The translations under genes and the position numbers were made by a program. From 70-18 sp041691815 (GTDB lineage: Bacteria > Pseudomonadota > Alphaproteobacteria > Acetobacterales > Acetobacteraceae): a DNA stretch of 17,354 bases. Of this stretch, positions 6,867 to 13,644 are shown in pieces. Positions within the stretch are counted from its first letter, which is position 1, and every line of letters begins with the position of its first letter. The notes under the pieces are model-generated. The model ran no database searches and was not told the origin of the DNA. It saw only the letters and a list, made by a program, of their open reading frames with translations. The DNA lies in NCBI GenBank assembly GCA_041691815.1, contig JBEPTZ010000093.1:1-17354 (forward strand), written 5' to 3'.

Positions 6867-6963
6867 GTTCTTTTTTGGAAAAAAGAACCAAAAAACTTCA
6901 TCCCCTGGAGTCAGCTCCAAGGGATGAAAAGTTTTTTTGCTTCTTTTTGTTCACAAAAAGAAG
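6867..6963. repeat. Three-hairpin A/T-rich dispersed element, copy 1
   Basis: Hairpin 1 is GTTCTTTTTT/AAAAAAGAAC (6867-6888). The central stem pairs AAAAAACTT (6890-6898) with AAGTTTTTT (6929-6937) and CATCCC (6899-6904) with GGGATG (6921-6926), capped by TGGAG-TCAG-CTCCA. Hairpin 3 is CTTCTTTTTG-TTCA-CAAAAAGAAG (6940-6963). The last 40 bp match copies 2 and 3 exactly. It lies between two convergent genes, and GC stem plus T-tract on either strand suits a bidirectional terminator. It supplies the stop codon of the DoxX-like gene. Confidence 0.85.
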
Positions 6964-7382
6964 AGCTTCCTGCCCTTGATCACCCGCATCACCTCGCCCC
7001 GGTACGCCAGCAGGATGAACCCCGCGCACATCCAGGTGAGGCAGGCCCGGGTGAACAGCCGGCCGCCGTCATGGTACGGGTCGATCCCCAGCGGACTGAC
7101 CACATGGAAAAAGATCGCGCCGGACATGATCGCCAGTGCCAGTGCCGCACCGTAGATCCGCGTCCATGGCAACAGCACCAGCAGCGAGGCGGTGATCTCG
7201 CCCGTCGCCACCGTCAGCCGCATCGCCTTCTCGTGCCCATGCAGGGAAAGCCAGTCGGTCAGCACGGTGAACAGCCACACCGAGCCTTCATTGCCGGTCA
7301 GCTTGTACTGCTCGTACCACAGCAGCACATAGGCGATGTACAGCGCGGCAAGCCAGGTCAGCGTCTTCAGCGTGCGGTCCAT
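6951..7382 (-). CDS. DoxX-like four-helix membrane protein
   Basis: This 143-residue integral inner-membrane protein has four hydrophobic helices at about 8-24, 54-72, 77-96 and 109-127. The loop WYEQYKLTGNEGS (22-34) after the first helix resembles the DoxX/DoxX-like family, whose members have been linked to quinone-associated redox functions or are uncharacterised. I chose the ATG at 7382 because TTGGAG lies 7 nt upstream and the first helix follows at once; an upstream in-frame extension is not hydrophobic or conserved-looking. The C-terminal residues (KLFFL) and the TGA stop are encoded inside hairpin 3 of the dispersed repeat. It is divergent from glpD across 128 nt. Its exact role is unknown. 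Confidence 0.75.
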   Translation of the reverse strand: MDRTLKTLTWLAALYIAYVLLWYEQYKLTGNEGSVWLFTVLTDWLSLHGHEKAMRLTVATGEITASLLVLLPWTRIYGAALALAIMSGAIFFHVVSPLGIDPYHDGGRLFTRACLTWMCAGFILLAYRGEVMRVIKGRKLFFL

Positions 7383-7510
7383 GGTCCGGCTCCAATGTTG
7401 CGTCGCGGGGGAGAGACACCGTTGCCCGGCCAACATTACACGCCCCCGTTCCGCGCCGCGCACGAGTGTTGTATGGACCGGGCATGACCCCACTCTGCTC
7501 CGCGCCCTAG
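7383..7510. promoter_or_regulatory. Divergent doxX-like/glpD intergenic region
   Basis: These 128 nt must hold the promoters of two divergent transcripts. I find no convincing -35/-10 pair or operator. On the glpD side no Shine-Dalgarno precedes the ATG, and an in-frame TAG directly abuts it. Confidence 0.35.
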
Positions 7511-9010
7511 ATGTTCGACATCGCCATCATCGGCGGCGGCATCAACGGCACCGCCATCGCCCGCGACGCCGCCGGCCGCGGCTGGCGCGTGCATCTGTGC
7601 GAACAGGGCGACCTGGCCGGCGCCACCTCGTCGGCCTCCACCAAGCTGATCCATGGCGGGCTGCGCTACCTGGAATATTACGAATTCCGCCTGGTGCGCG
7701 AGGCGCTGATGGAGCGCGAGGTGCTGTGGGGCATCGCGCCGCACATCATCTGGCCGCTGCGCTTCGTGCTGCCGCATCACAAAGGCTTGCGCCCGGCCTG
7801 GCTGCTCCGCCTCGGGCTGTTCCTCTACGACCATATCGGCGGCCGGCGACGCCTGCCCGCCACCCGCACCCTGCGGCTGGACCGCGACCCCGCCGGCGCG
7901 CCGCTGCGCCCGGAGTTCAGCCGCGGCTTCGAATACTCCGATTGCTGGGTGGAGGACTCTCGCCTGGTCGCCCTCTACGCCCAGGATGCCGCCCTGCACG
8001 GCGCCGAGATTGCCACCCGCACACCCTGCACCGCCGCGCATCGCATTGAAAACGGCTGGGAACTCACCCTGCAGCCGCAGCACGGCGAACCCCGCAGCAT
8101 CCAAGCCCGCACCCTGGTCAACGCCGCCGGCCCGTGGGTGGCCGAGGTGCTCGGCACCGTCATTCACATCAACAGCCGCGCCCGGGTCCGCCTGGTCCAG
8201 GGCAGCCATATCGTGGTGCCGAAGCTCTACCAGCACGACCGCTGCTACATCTTCCAGAACGCCGACGGCCGCATCTTCTTCGCGATTCCCTATGAGCAGG
8301 ACTTCACTTTGATCGGCACCACCGATCAGGACTATCACGGCGATCTCGCCCAGGTGCGGATTTCCGACCCCGAAATCGCCTATCTCTGCGCCGGCGCCAG
8401 CGAATATTTCCGCCAGCCTGTCACCCCCGCGATGGTGGTCTGGAGCTATTCCGGCGTCCGCCCACTCTACGACGACGGCGCGAGCAGCGCGCAGGCGGCG
8501 ACGCGGGAGTATGTGCTGGCACTTGATGAGTCCGGCCCGGCCTGCCTCAGCGTGTTCGGCGGCAAGATCACCACCTCTCGCCGGCTGGCCGAGGCGGCGC
8601 TGGCCAAGCTGGCCCCGCATCTGCCGCCGGAGCGTGCGAAAACAAAGGGTTGGACCGGCGTCGAAGCGCTGCCCGGCGGCGATTTTCCGCGCGACGGCTT
8701 TGCCGAACTGGTCGCCGGGTTGCGCCGGGACTACGCTTTCCTGCCCGAACCCACCGCCCGGCGGCTGGCGCGCGCCTATGGCACGCGGGCGCGGATGATA
8801 CTCGGCGAGGCGCGGGCGATGACCGAGCTTGGCGAGGTGTTCGGGGCTGACTTTACGGCCGCTGAATTGCGCTATCTGGTGCGATATGAATGGGTTACCA
8901 CCGCCGCCGACGCGCTGTGGCGGCGCAGCAAGCTGGGGTTGCGGTTCAGCCCCGAACAGGTGGCGGCGGTCGAGGCAATGCTGGCGCGGGAGGCGGAAAA
9001 TGGACGCTGA
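7511..9010 (+). CDS. glpD: FAD-dependent glycerol-3-phosphate dehydrogenase
   Basis: This membrane-associated respiratory flavoenzyme oxidises sn-glycerol 3-phosphate to dihydroxyacetone phosphate and passes electrons to quinone. The 499-residue protein begins with the Rossmann motif IIGGGINGTAIARDAAGRG (6-24). The DAO-family SASTKLIHGGLRYLEYYEF block follows at about 41-59. NAAGPWV and LVQGSHIVVPKLY are present mid-protein, TTDQDYHGD is the typical substrate-side loop, and SVFGGKITTSRRLAE precedes the helical C-terminal domain. The length is normal. The start is fixed because TAG immediately precedes the ATG, yet no ribosome site is visible, so leaderless or weak initiation is possible. The 3' end overlaps the cupin gene by 11 nt. 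No glpK, glpF or glpR is seen in the window. Confidence 0.95.
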   Translation: MFDIAIIGGGINGTAIARDAAGRGWRVHLCEQGDLAGATSSASTKLIHGGLRYLEYYEFRLVREALMEREVLWGIAPHIIWPLRFVLPHHKGLRPAWLLRLGLFLYDHIGGRRRLPATRTLRLDRDPAGAPLRPEFSRGFEYSDCWVEDSRLVALYAQDAALHGAEIATRTPCTAAHRIENGWELTLQPQHGEPRSIQARTLVNAAGPWVAEVLGTVIHINSRARVRLVQGSHIVVPKLYQHDRCYIFQNADGRIFFAIPYEQDFTLIGTTDQDYHGDLAQVRISDPEIAYLCAGASEYFRQPVTPAMVVWSYSGVRPLYDDGASSAQAATREYVLALDESGPACLSVFGGKITTSRRLAEAALAKLAPHLPPERAKTKGWTGVEALPGGDFPRDGFAELVAGLRRDYAFLPEPTARRLARAYGTRARMILGEARAMTELGEVFGADFTAAELRYLVRYEWVTTAADALWRRSKLGLRFSPEQVAAVEAMLAREAENGR

Positions 9011-9503
9011 AAACCGGACAAAAACCGGCGATCTGCGGGTGATTCAGCCCGAAACCGTGGAAAAACACTGGCAGCCGGTGCCCGCCAACGGCCTCATCGA
9101 GGTGCATCTGGCGCCCGATCTGGTGGCGATGGAGCATCCTTTGGGCTTCGGCCGGCAGCTGGTGCCACCAGGTAGTTATGTCAGAGAACATTCTCACGAT
9201 CGAAACGAAGAGGTGATCCACTGCGTGGCCGGCGGCGGCTGCGCGATGCTGGACGGGGTGGCGCACCGGATGGTGCCGGGCACCACCATCTTCCTCGGCC
9301 GCAACCGCCGCCATCTGTTCCTCAACGACGGCACCGAGGACCTGATATTCGTCTGGCTGATCGTGCCGAACGGGCTGGAGACCTTCTTCCGCGCCATCGG
9401 CCGGCCGGTGGTGGCCGGCGAACCGGACCCGACCCCGTTCCCGCGCCCGGCCGACGTGCTGGCGATCGAGGCGCGCACCGTGTTCGCGCCACCGCCGGCA
9501 TGA
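9000..9503 (+). CDS. Single-domain cupin protein
   Basis: This 167-residue protein has one beta-barrel cupin domain. Cupin motif 1 is GSYVREHSHDRNEEVIHCVAG (58-78), giving metal ligands His64, His66 and Glu70 or Glu71. Motif 2 is PGTTIFLGRNRRHLFLN (93-109) with His105. All four expected ligands are therefore present. The start is the ATG at 9000, preceded by GGGAGG within the end of glpD; the genes overlap by 11 nt and the next gene overlaps by ATGA, so all three are probably translationally coupled. No catalytic role can be assigned: it may be a dioxygenase, isomerase or small-molecule binding protein. Context with glpD and a nitroreductase hints at a redox or sugar-phosphate link, which is inference. 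Confidence 0.88.
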   Translation: MDAENRTKTGDLRVIQPETVEKHWQPVPANGLIEVHLAPDLVAMEHPLGFGRQLVPPGSYVREHSHDRNEEVIHCVAGGGCAMLDGVAHRMVPGTTIFLGRNRRHLFLNDGTEDLIFVWLIVPNGLETFFRAIGRPVVAGEPDPTPFPRPADVLAIEARTVFAPPPA

Positions 9504-10189
9504 GCATCGTGCCGGAGAACGCCACCGAGGCGGCGCTCCTGTCCCGCCGCTCGGTGCGCGGCTACCTGCCGACGCCGGTTTCGCGCGAGGTGGTAGAGCA
9601 TCTGCTGGATGTGGCGGCCCGCGCGGCGAGCGGCACCAATATGCAGCCGTGGCGGGTGATCGCACTGGCCGGCGAACCGCTGGCGGCGTTCTGCGAAGGG
9701 GTGGTGGCGGCGTTCCTGGCCGGCGAGGCGACCGACGGCATCGAGCGCGGCTATTATCCCAAGCCATTGCACGAGCCGTATCTGACGCGACGGCGCAAGA
9801 TCGGCTGGGATCTGTATGGCCATCTCGGCATCGCGCGCGGCGAGAAGGACAAGATGCGGGCGCATGTGGTGCGCAACCTGCAGTATTTCGGCGCCCCGGT
9901 CGGGCTGATCTGCACCATCGACCACCGGCTGCTGGTCGGCTCGTGGATCGATTACGGCATGTTCCTGGCCAACGTCGCCACCGCAGCGCGCGGGCGGGGG
10001 CTGGATAGTTGCCACATGGCGGTGTTCGCCGAGTTCCCGCGCAGCGTGCGGCGGCTGCTCGGGCTCGCCGAAGCCGATGTGGTGGTGTGCGGCATGGCGA
10101 TCGGCCACGCCGACCCCGTTGCGCCGGCCAACCGGCTGGTGACGGAGCGGGTTTCGGCGGCGGAGTTCGGGGAGTTCCGAGGGTTTTAA
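9500..10189 (+). CDS. Nitroreductase-family FMN oxidoreductase
   Basis: This 229-residue cytosolic NAD(P)H- and FMN-dependent protein belongs to the NfnB/PnrB-like nitroreductase family. RRSVRGY (16-22) and AARAASGTNMQPWRV (39-53) form the N-terminal FMN-binding signature. SWIDYGMFLANVATAARGRGLDSC gives the central helix, and VVVCGMAIGHAD near 195-205 the final FMN contact. The length is usual for the family, which acts as a homodimer. Its ATG overlaps the cupin stop (ATGA), indicating coupling. The substrate may be a nitroaromatic, quinone, enone or halogenated phenol; the sequence does not decide. A hairpin and the convergent hydrolase gene follow. Confidence 0.92.
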   Translation: MSIVPENATEAALLSRRSVRGYLPTPVSREVVEHLLDVAARAASGTNMQPWRVIALAGEPLAAFCEGVVAAFLAGEATDGIERGYYPKPLHEPYLTRRRKIGWDLYGHLGIARGEKDKMRAHVVRNLQYFGAPVGLICTIDHRLLVGSWIDYGMFLANVATAARGRGLDSCHMAVFAEFPRSVRRLLGLAEADVVVCGMAIGHADPVAPANRLVTERVSAAEFGEFRGF

Positions 10190-10215
10190 CAGGCCATTGC
10201 GGAACTCGGTGGGAA

Positions 10216-10234
10216 CGGATTTCAGTCGAATCCG
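10216..10234. terminator. Hairpin between convergent genes, possible bidirectional terminator
   Basis: CGGATT (10216-10221) and AATCCG (10229-10234) form a 6-bp stem with a 7-nt loop. It lies in the 69-nt gap between the convergent nitroreductase and esterase genes, followed by A5 (10242-10246), which is a T-run on the minus strand. The arm resembles a tRNA T-arm by chance, but no tRNA body is present. Confidence 0.35.
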
Positions 10235-10258
10235 CGCTCGAAAAAGCCGCTACTTCCT

Positions 10259-11547
10259 TCACCAGTTGCCGTGGATGTAAAGATAGTTGCTGCCGCTGGC
10301 GGAATCCGTCCCGAAGCTGGCCGAAATTCGCCCGCTGGCCATATCCGCCTGGGTATACCCCGCCAACGTGACCGAGGCGGTGAGCGCCTCCTTGGTCGCA
10401 TGCAGCGTCAACCCGGTATAGCCTGCCGCGCCCTGCCCGCCGACCCAGTCAAACCCGAACGAGCCATCCACCCCCCACAGCGTCGCCGCGTCACCGGCGT
10501 GAAAATTCGCCACCGTGCTCCAGATGTCCGCCGCCGCCCCGCGCGCGTCGACGAAGAAGGTATCCGTCCCGGTGCCGCCGACCAAAAAATCGAGCCGGTG
10601 CCACCGTCCAGAACATTGGTGCCACTATACGCCGCCAGCGCGTCGTCCCCGGCGCCGCTGTGCAGAAACCAGCCATTCGACGCCACCGCGATGTTCACGT
10701 TATCCGAGGTTATCGCGATATACTGGTTCCACAAATCCGCGACCGGCCCGGAATAGGCCTGCCGCGCCGCCGCCACCGCGCCGCCGGTGCTGACATCCAG
10801 CGCCGCCAGTTTGGTCCAGCCATCGACCCCGCTCGCCGACTGGCTGAACATCCAGTCGTAGTACGGTTTTCCGGCCGGCAGCGGGTAATAGGTGTCCCAC
10901 ACGTCGTGCCCGAGCGAGGAATCGAGGGTCGCGTGATAGCTCCCGTCATTGCCGAGTGCGATAAGCACCTGGGTGTCCCAGCCCTGCACCCCGTCCACGC
11001 CATGGATCGCCCATACCGGCACGCCGTTCAACTGGGCGAGCTGCGCCGCGGTTGGCGGCACGTCGAAACCCAGCGAACTGATCGCCCCGGACAGCGGCAG
11101 TGCGGCGGCAAAAATCCGCCCCTGCGGCCCGTTATAGACGTTGTCCTTCATGATCATGTCCCAGGCGCCATGCCCGCCCAGGCTCAGCCCGGTCACATAC
11201 ACCCGACTGCGATCGACGGCGTAGCTGTCGGTCACCTGCTGCACGATCGCCAGCGCCTGGTTCTCGCCCTTGCTGTTCGCCGTCCCGTCGGCCGGGTAGG
11301 CGCCCCAGGTGGTGTTGATCGACGATCCCTGCAGCACGGGCACAACGACCATCGCCGGATACGCCGCGCGAAACGCCGGCGTGTTGAACGACGGGTCGAC
11401 CATGCCGGGAAGTTCGTTCTCCTCGCCGCCGCCCTGCAGGAACAGCAACATCGGATAGCTGTTGGCCGGATCGTAGTTTGCCGGCAACAGCAACTGATAT
11501 TGCATGCCGCCGAAGCTGAAGGCCTGCCACGCTCCGGACGAATCCAT
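10259..11547 (-). pseudogene. Secreted alpha/beta-hydrolase with RTX-like C-terminus, frameshifted
   Basis: Residues 1-235 form an esterase/PHB-depolymerase-like alpha/beta hydrolase. It has LLFLQGGGEEN (34-44), nucleophile elbow GLSLGGHG (120-127, Ser122), a likely acid near Asp185 (IHGVDG) and His214 in LGHDVWD. After about residue 285 comes an RTX-type tail (HSGAGDDALAAYSGTNVLDGG). The frame breaks after Ser319, at or beside the A6 run 10584-10589. One inserted base restores GGTGTDTFFVDARGAAADIW and continues to TGA at 10259, for about 429 residues. There is no signal peptide, so type I secretion is expected from the RTX tail. The ATG at 11547 has GGGAG 8 nt upstream. As read, translation would run into unrelated residues to about 10408. 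A sequencing error, phase variation or true inactivation are all possible. Confidence 0.8.
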
Positions 11548-11598
11548 GCGCCGTACTCCCAGGTAGATCGAACGGCCATGGCGAGGCGAAAGGCAAGT

Positions 11599-11713
11599 GT
11601 TCTTTTTTGAAAAAATGAACCTCTCCATCCGCGCACCAGCGGAGGGGCGGAGACTCCGGATTCTCCAAAACGAATGAAAAGTTTTTTTGCTTCTTTTTGT
11701 TCACAAAAAGAAG
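11599..11713. repeat. Three-hairpin A/T-rich dispersed element, copy 2
   Basis: Hairpin 1 is GTTCTTTTTT/AAAAAATGAAC with one mismatch (11599-11620). The centre is longer and more divergent than copy 1 but keeps GGAGACTCCGGATTCTCC (near 11649-11666). The last 40 bp, including CTTCTTTTTG-TTCA-CAAAAAGAAG (11690-11713), are identical to the other copies. It lies upstream of the hydrolase start and downstream of the SDR gene, both on the minus strand. Confidence 0.85.
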
Positions 11714-11783
11714 ACTCTTCTTCCGAGACACGGAGAAGCCGGCGAACGCCAGCGTGTTGCTTCTCCGTGCCCTGGGATTGCCT

Positions 11784-11886
11784 GAGCGTGTCCGGTGATG
11801 ATAGAATCACCGGACACGCTCTAGGTTGTTGTTTGATCGCGTGATTCACGTTTCCGGCGGTTCCGCCTGCAACGATCACGCTCTAG
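11784..11886. repeat. Composite palindromic repeat: 16-bp hairpin plus second hairpin
   Basis: GAGCGTGTCCGGTGAT (11784-11799) pairs perfectly with 11806-11821 around loop GATAGA. A second dyad follows: GCGTGAT (11839-11845) with ATCACGC (11875-11881), inside which GGCGG faces CCGCC (11856-11867). The unit ends CTCTAGAG, and the SDR stop codon TAG is read from that end. The first hairpin recurs at 17304-17343. Such GCGTGATTCACG units resemble dispersed repeats of alphaproteobacterial genomes; that is recalled, not searched. Confidence 0.8.
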
Positions 11887-12632
11887 AGGTTGCTCACGCC
11901 GCCGTCGATCACCAGTTCGCTGCCGACGGTGAAGGCGCTTTCGTCGGAGGCAAAATACACCGCCGCTCGGGCAATTTCCGCCGCCACGCCGAAGCGGCCG
12001 GCCGGGACCGCCGCCTTGATCGACGCGGCGAGTACGTCGCGTTCCGCCTGGGTGGCGGCCAGCGTGTCGTGAATCGGCGTTGCCACCGGGCCGGGGTTGA
12101 TGACGTTGGCGCGGATGCCACGGCCCAGCAACTCCCCGGACAGCGTGCGGGCCAGCGAGGCCACCCCGGCCTTGCTCGCCGAATAGACCGCCGAGTTCGG
12201 CATGCCGATGCGCGCGTTGACCGAGCCGTTCAGCACGATGGAGGCCGGGTTGGAGAACACCGGCAGCAGCGCCTGCACCAGGAAGAACGGACCCTTCAGG
12301 TTGACCGCCAGGATGCGGTCGTATTCCTCCTCGCTCCAATCGGCGATCGGCTTCATCGCGGCGATGCCGGCATTGGCGAACAGGATATCGAGCCGGCCGA
12401 ACGCGGTGGCGATCTCAGCGGCCAGCCGCCGCTGCGCGGCGACGTCGGCGGAATCGGCACGCAGCACCAGCGCATCCGGCCCCAGCACGGCGCGGGCGTG
12501 GTCGAGCCTGGCCTGGCTGGTGCCGGTGATGGCGACGCGGGCGCCCTCGGCGATAAACTGGCGGGCGGTCTCCAGGCCGATGCCGGAACTGCCGCCGGTG
12601 ATCAGTGCAGTCTTGTTGGCGAGGCGGGGCAT
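11883..12632 (-). CDS. Short-chain dehydrogenase/reductase
   Basis: This 249-residue classical SDR is a cytosolic NAD(P)-dependent oxidoreductase. The cofactor motif TGGSSGIG is at 12-19, NAG at 87-89, and the catalytic set is Asn111, Ser137 (NGSV), Tyr150 and Lys154 (YSASK). The tail has INPGPVATP and a typical FTVGSELVIDGG end. All key residues are intact. Asp60 in LRADSADV suits adenine-side binding, while a specific coenzyme cannot be called. The ATG at 12632 has AAGGAAG about 5 nt upstream. The TAG stop lies in the terminal CTCTAGAG of a dispersed repeat. It is downstream of the class II aldolase gene on the same strand, 126 nt away, so it may be co-transcribed. The substrate is unknown. 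Confidence 0.93.
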   Translation of the reverse strand: MPRLANKTALITGGSSGIGLETARQFIAEGARVAITGTSQARLDHARAVLGPDALVLRADSADVAAQRRLAAEIATAFGRLDILFANAGIAAMKPIADWSEEEYDRILAVNLKGPFFLVQALLPVFSNPASIVLNGSVNARIGMPNSAVYSASKAGVASLARTLSGELLGRGIRANVINPGPVATPIHDTLAATQAERDVLAASIKAAVPAGRFGVAAEIARAAVYFASDESAFTVGSELVIDGGVSNL

Positions 12633-12724
12633 GCGAGCTTCCTTGCTGCTGCGGAACGCCGATGCGTTCGGTTGCAGCGCAGGTAAGCAGGCCGGCCCTG
12701 ATCGGTTACTGTGAAAAATCCGGC

Positions 12725-12743
12725 CGTTTTGTTCGAAAAAACG
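12725..12743 (-). terminator. Weak A/T hairpin after the aldolase gene
   Basis: CGTTTT (12725-12730) and AAAACG (12738-12743) form a 6-bp stem with loop GTTCGAA, 15 nt beyond the aldolase stop on the minus strand. It is A/T-rich and weak, so it is either a partial terminator or a decayed relative of the longer A/T repeats. Confidence 0.25.
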
Positions 12744-12758
12744 AAAAAGTCGCCGCCG

Positions 12759-13571
12759 TCACTCCCGATACGACGGGTCGGCCCGGTCCAGCATGCGCAG
12801 CAGCCCCGGCCATTCCTTGCGGCCGTAGACGCGGGTGGCGCCAGGCGCATAGGCGTCCTCGGACTTCGCCGCCATCGGCTGCGGCAGCACGTTGAGCCGG
12901 GTGTTGCAGGCCATCGCCGCCAGTTGCGCCCGGCAGGCGCGCTCCAGCGAGAACATGAAGTTGAACGCCTCGGCCATGCTCGGCCCCACCGTCAGCAGGC
13001 CGTGGTTGCGCAGGATCATCACGTTCTGCTGGCCGAGATGCTCGGCCAGTTTGGCGCGCTCGGCGGGTTCGCGCTCCGGGCCGTTGAAGTCGTGATAGGC
13101 GATGCGCGAGGTGAAGCGGGTGGCGGTCTGGGTCAGCGGCAGCAGGCCACATTGCAGGGCGGAGACCGCCATGCCGGCCACCGTGTGGGTGCGCATCGCC
13201 GCCATCACGTCCGGCCGGGCCAGATACAGCGCGCTATGGATCACGAAGGCGGCCGGTTGCAAATTGTAGTCCGGCAGCCCGTCGCCGAACTGAGGCTGCA
13301 ACAGCACGCGGCCGTCCAGCGACACCTTCAGCAGCGAGGAGGCGGTGACCTCGTGGAACAGCAGGCCGTGGGCGATCACCAGGAACTGCTCCGGCGCATC
13401 GGGCACCCGCGCCGAGATGTGGGTGGCGATCATGTCGGACATGCCGTAGTGGTCGCACAGCCGGTAGCAGGCCGCGAGATCGACCCGCGCCTGCCATTCC
13501 GCTGCGCTCACCTGGCCGCGCAGGCTGCCGATCTGCAATGCCGTGCCGCCGGCGGGATAGGATGTGTCCAT
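12759..13571 (-). CDS. Class II aldolase/adducin-domain protein
   Basis: This 270-residue protein has the class II aldolase/adducin fold. Family landmarks are SDMIATHISARVPD (45-58), AHGLLFHEVTASSLLKVSLDG (67-87, Glu74 at the catalytic-acid position), RPDVMAAMRTHTVAGMAVSA (119-138) and RNHGLLTVG (188-196, His190). Zinc aldolases use three His; here His129 and His190 are present, but the first is Arg127 (codon CGC, one base from CAC). Zinc binding may be altered, as in adducins. The ATG at 13571 has AGGGGA 9 nt upstream. It is divergent from a LigI-like amidohydrolase across 73 nt and followed by an SDR gene. Such proteins can act as aldolases, decarboxylases or epimerases; the substrate is not evident. 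Confidence 0.9.
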   Translation of the reverse strand: MDTSYPAGGTALQIGSLRGQVSAAEWQARVDLAACYRLCDHYGMSDMIATHISARVPDAPEQFLVIAHGLLFHEVTASSLLKVSLDGRVLLQPQFGDGLPDYNLQPAAFVIHSALYLARPDVMAAMRTHTVAGMAVSALQCGLLPLTQTATRFTSRIAYHDFNGPEREPAERAKLAEHLGQQNVMILRNHGLLTVGPSMAEAFNFMFSLERACRAQLAAMACNTRLNVLPQPMAAKSEDAYAPGATRVYGRKEWPGLLRMLDRADPSYRE

Positions 13572-13644
13572 CGCTCGGTTTCCCCTGGTTGTTGCTTGCC
13601 GCCACGCTAGCGCATGATCGGGGCCAACAGAAGGAACGCCCACC
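13572..13644. promoter_or_regulatory. Divergent aldolase/amidohydrolase promoter region
   Basis: Only 73 nt separate two divergent starts, so their promoters must overlap or face each other and may share a regulator. It contains the ribosome site AAGGA (13631-13635) for the plus gene. I see no clear operator and no regulator gene nearby. Confidence 0.35.

Noticed and set aside
7436..8620. 394-codon minus-strand frame opposite glpD
   Set aside because: It is a shadow of glpD, where every family motif is present on the plus strand.
10216..10234. Resemblance of the hairpin to a tRNA T-arm
   Set aside because: The loop lacks the TTC start, and no acceptor, D or anticodon stems can be built around it.
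11132..11731. Small minus-strand frames across the A/T repeats encoding Lys/Phe-rich peptides
   Set aside because: The peptides are translations of the dispersed repeat and recur at other copies, so they reflect the repeat and not a gene.
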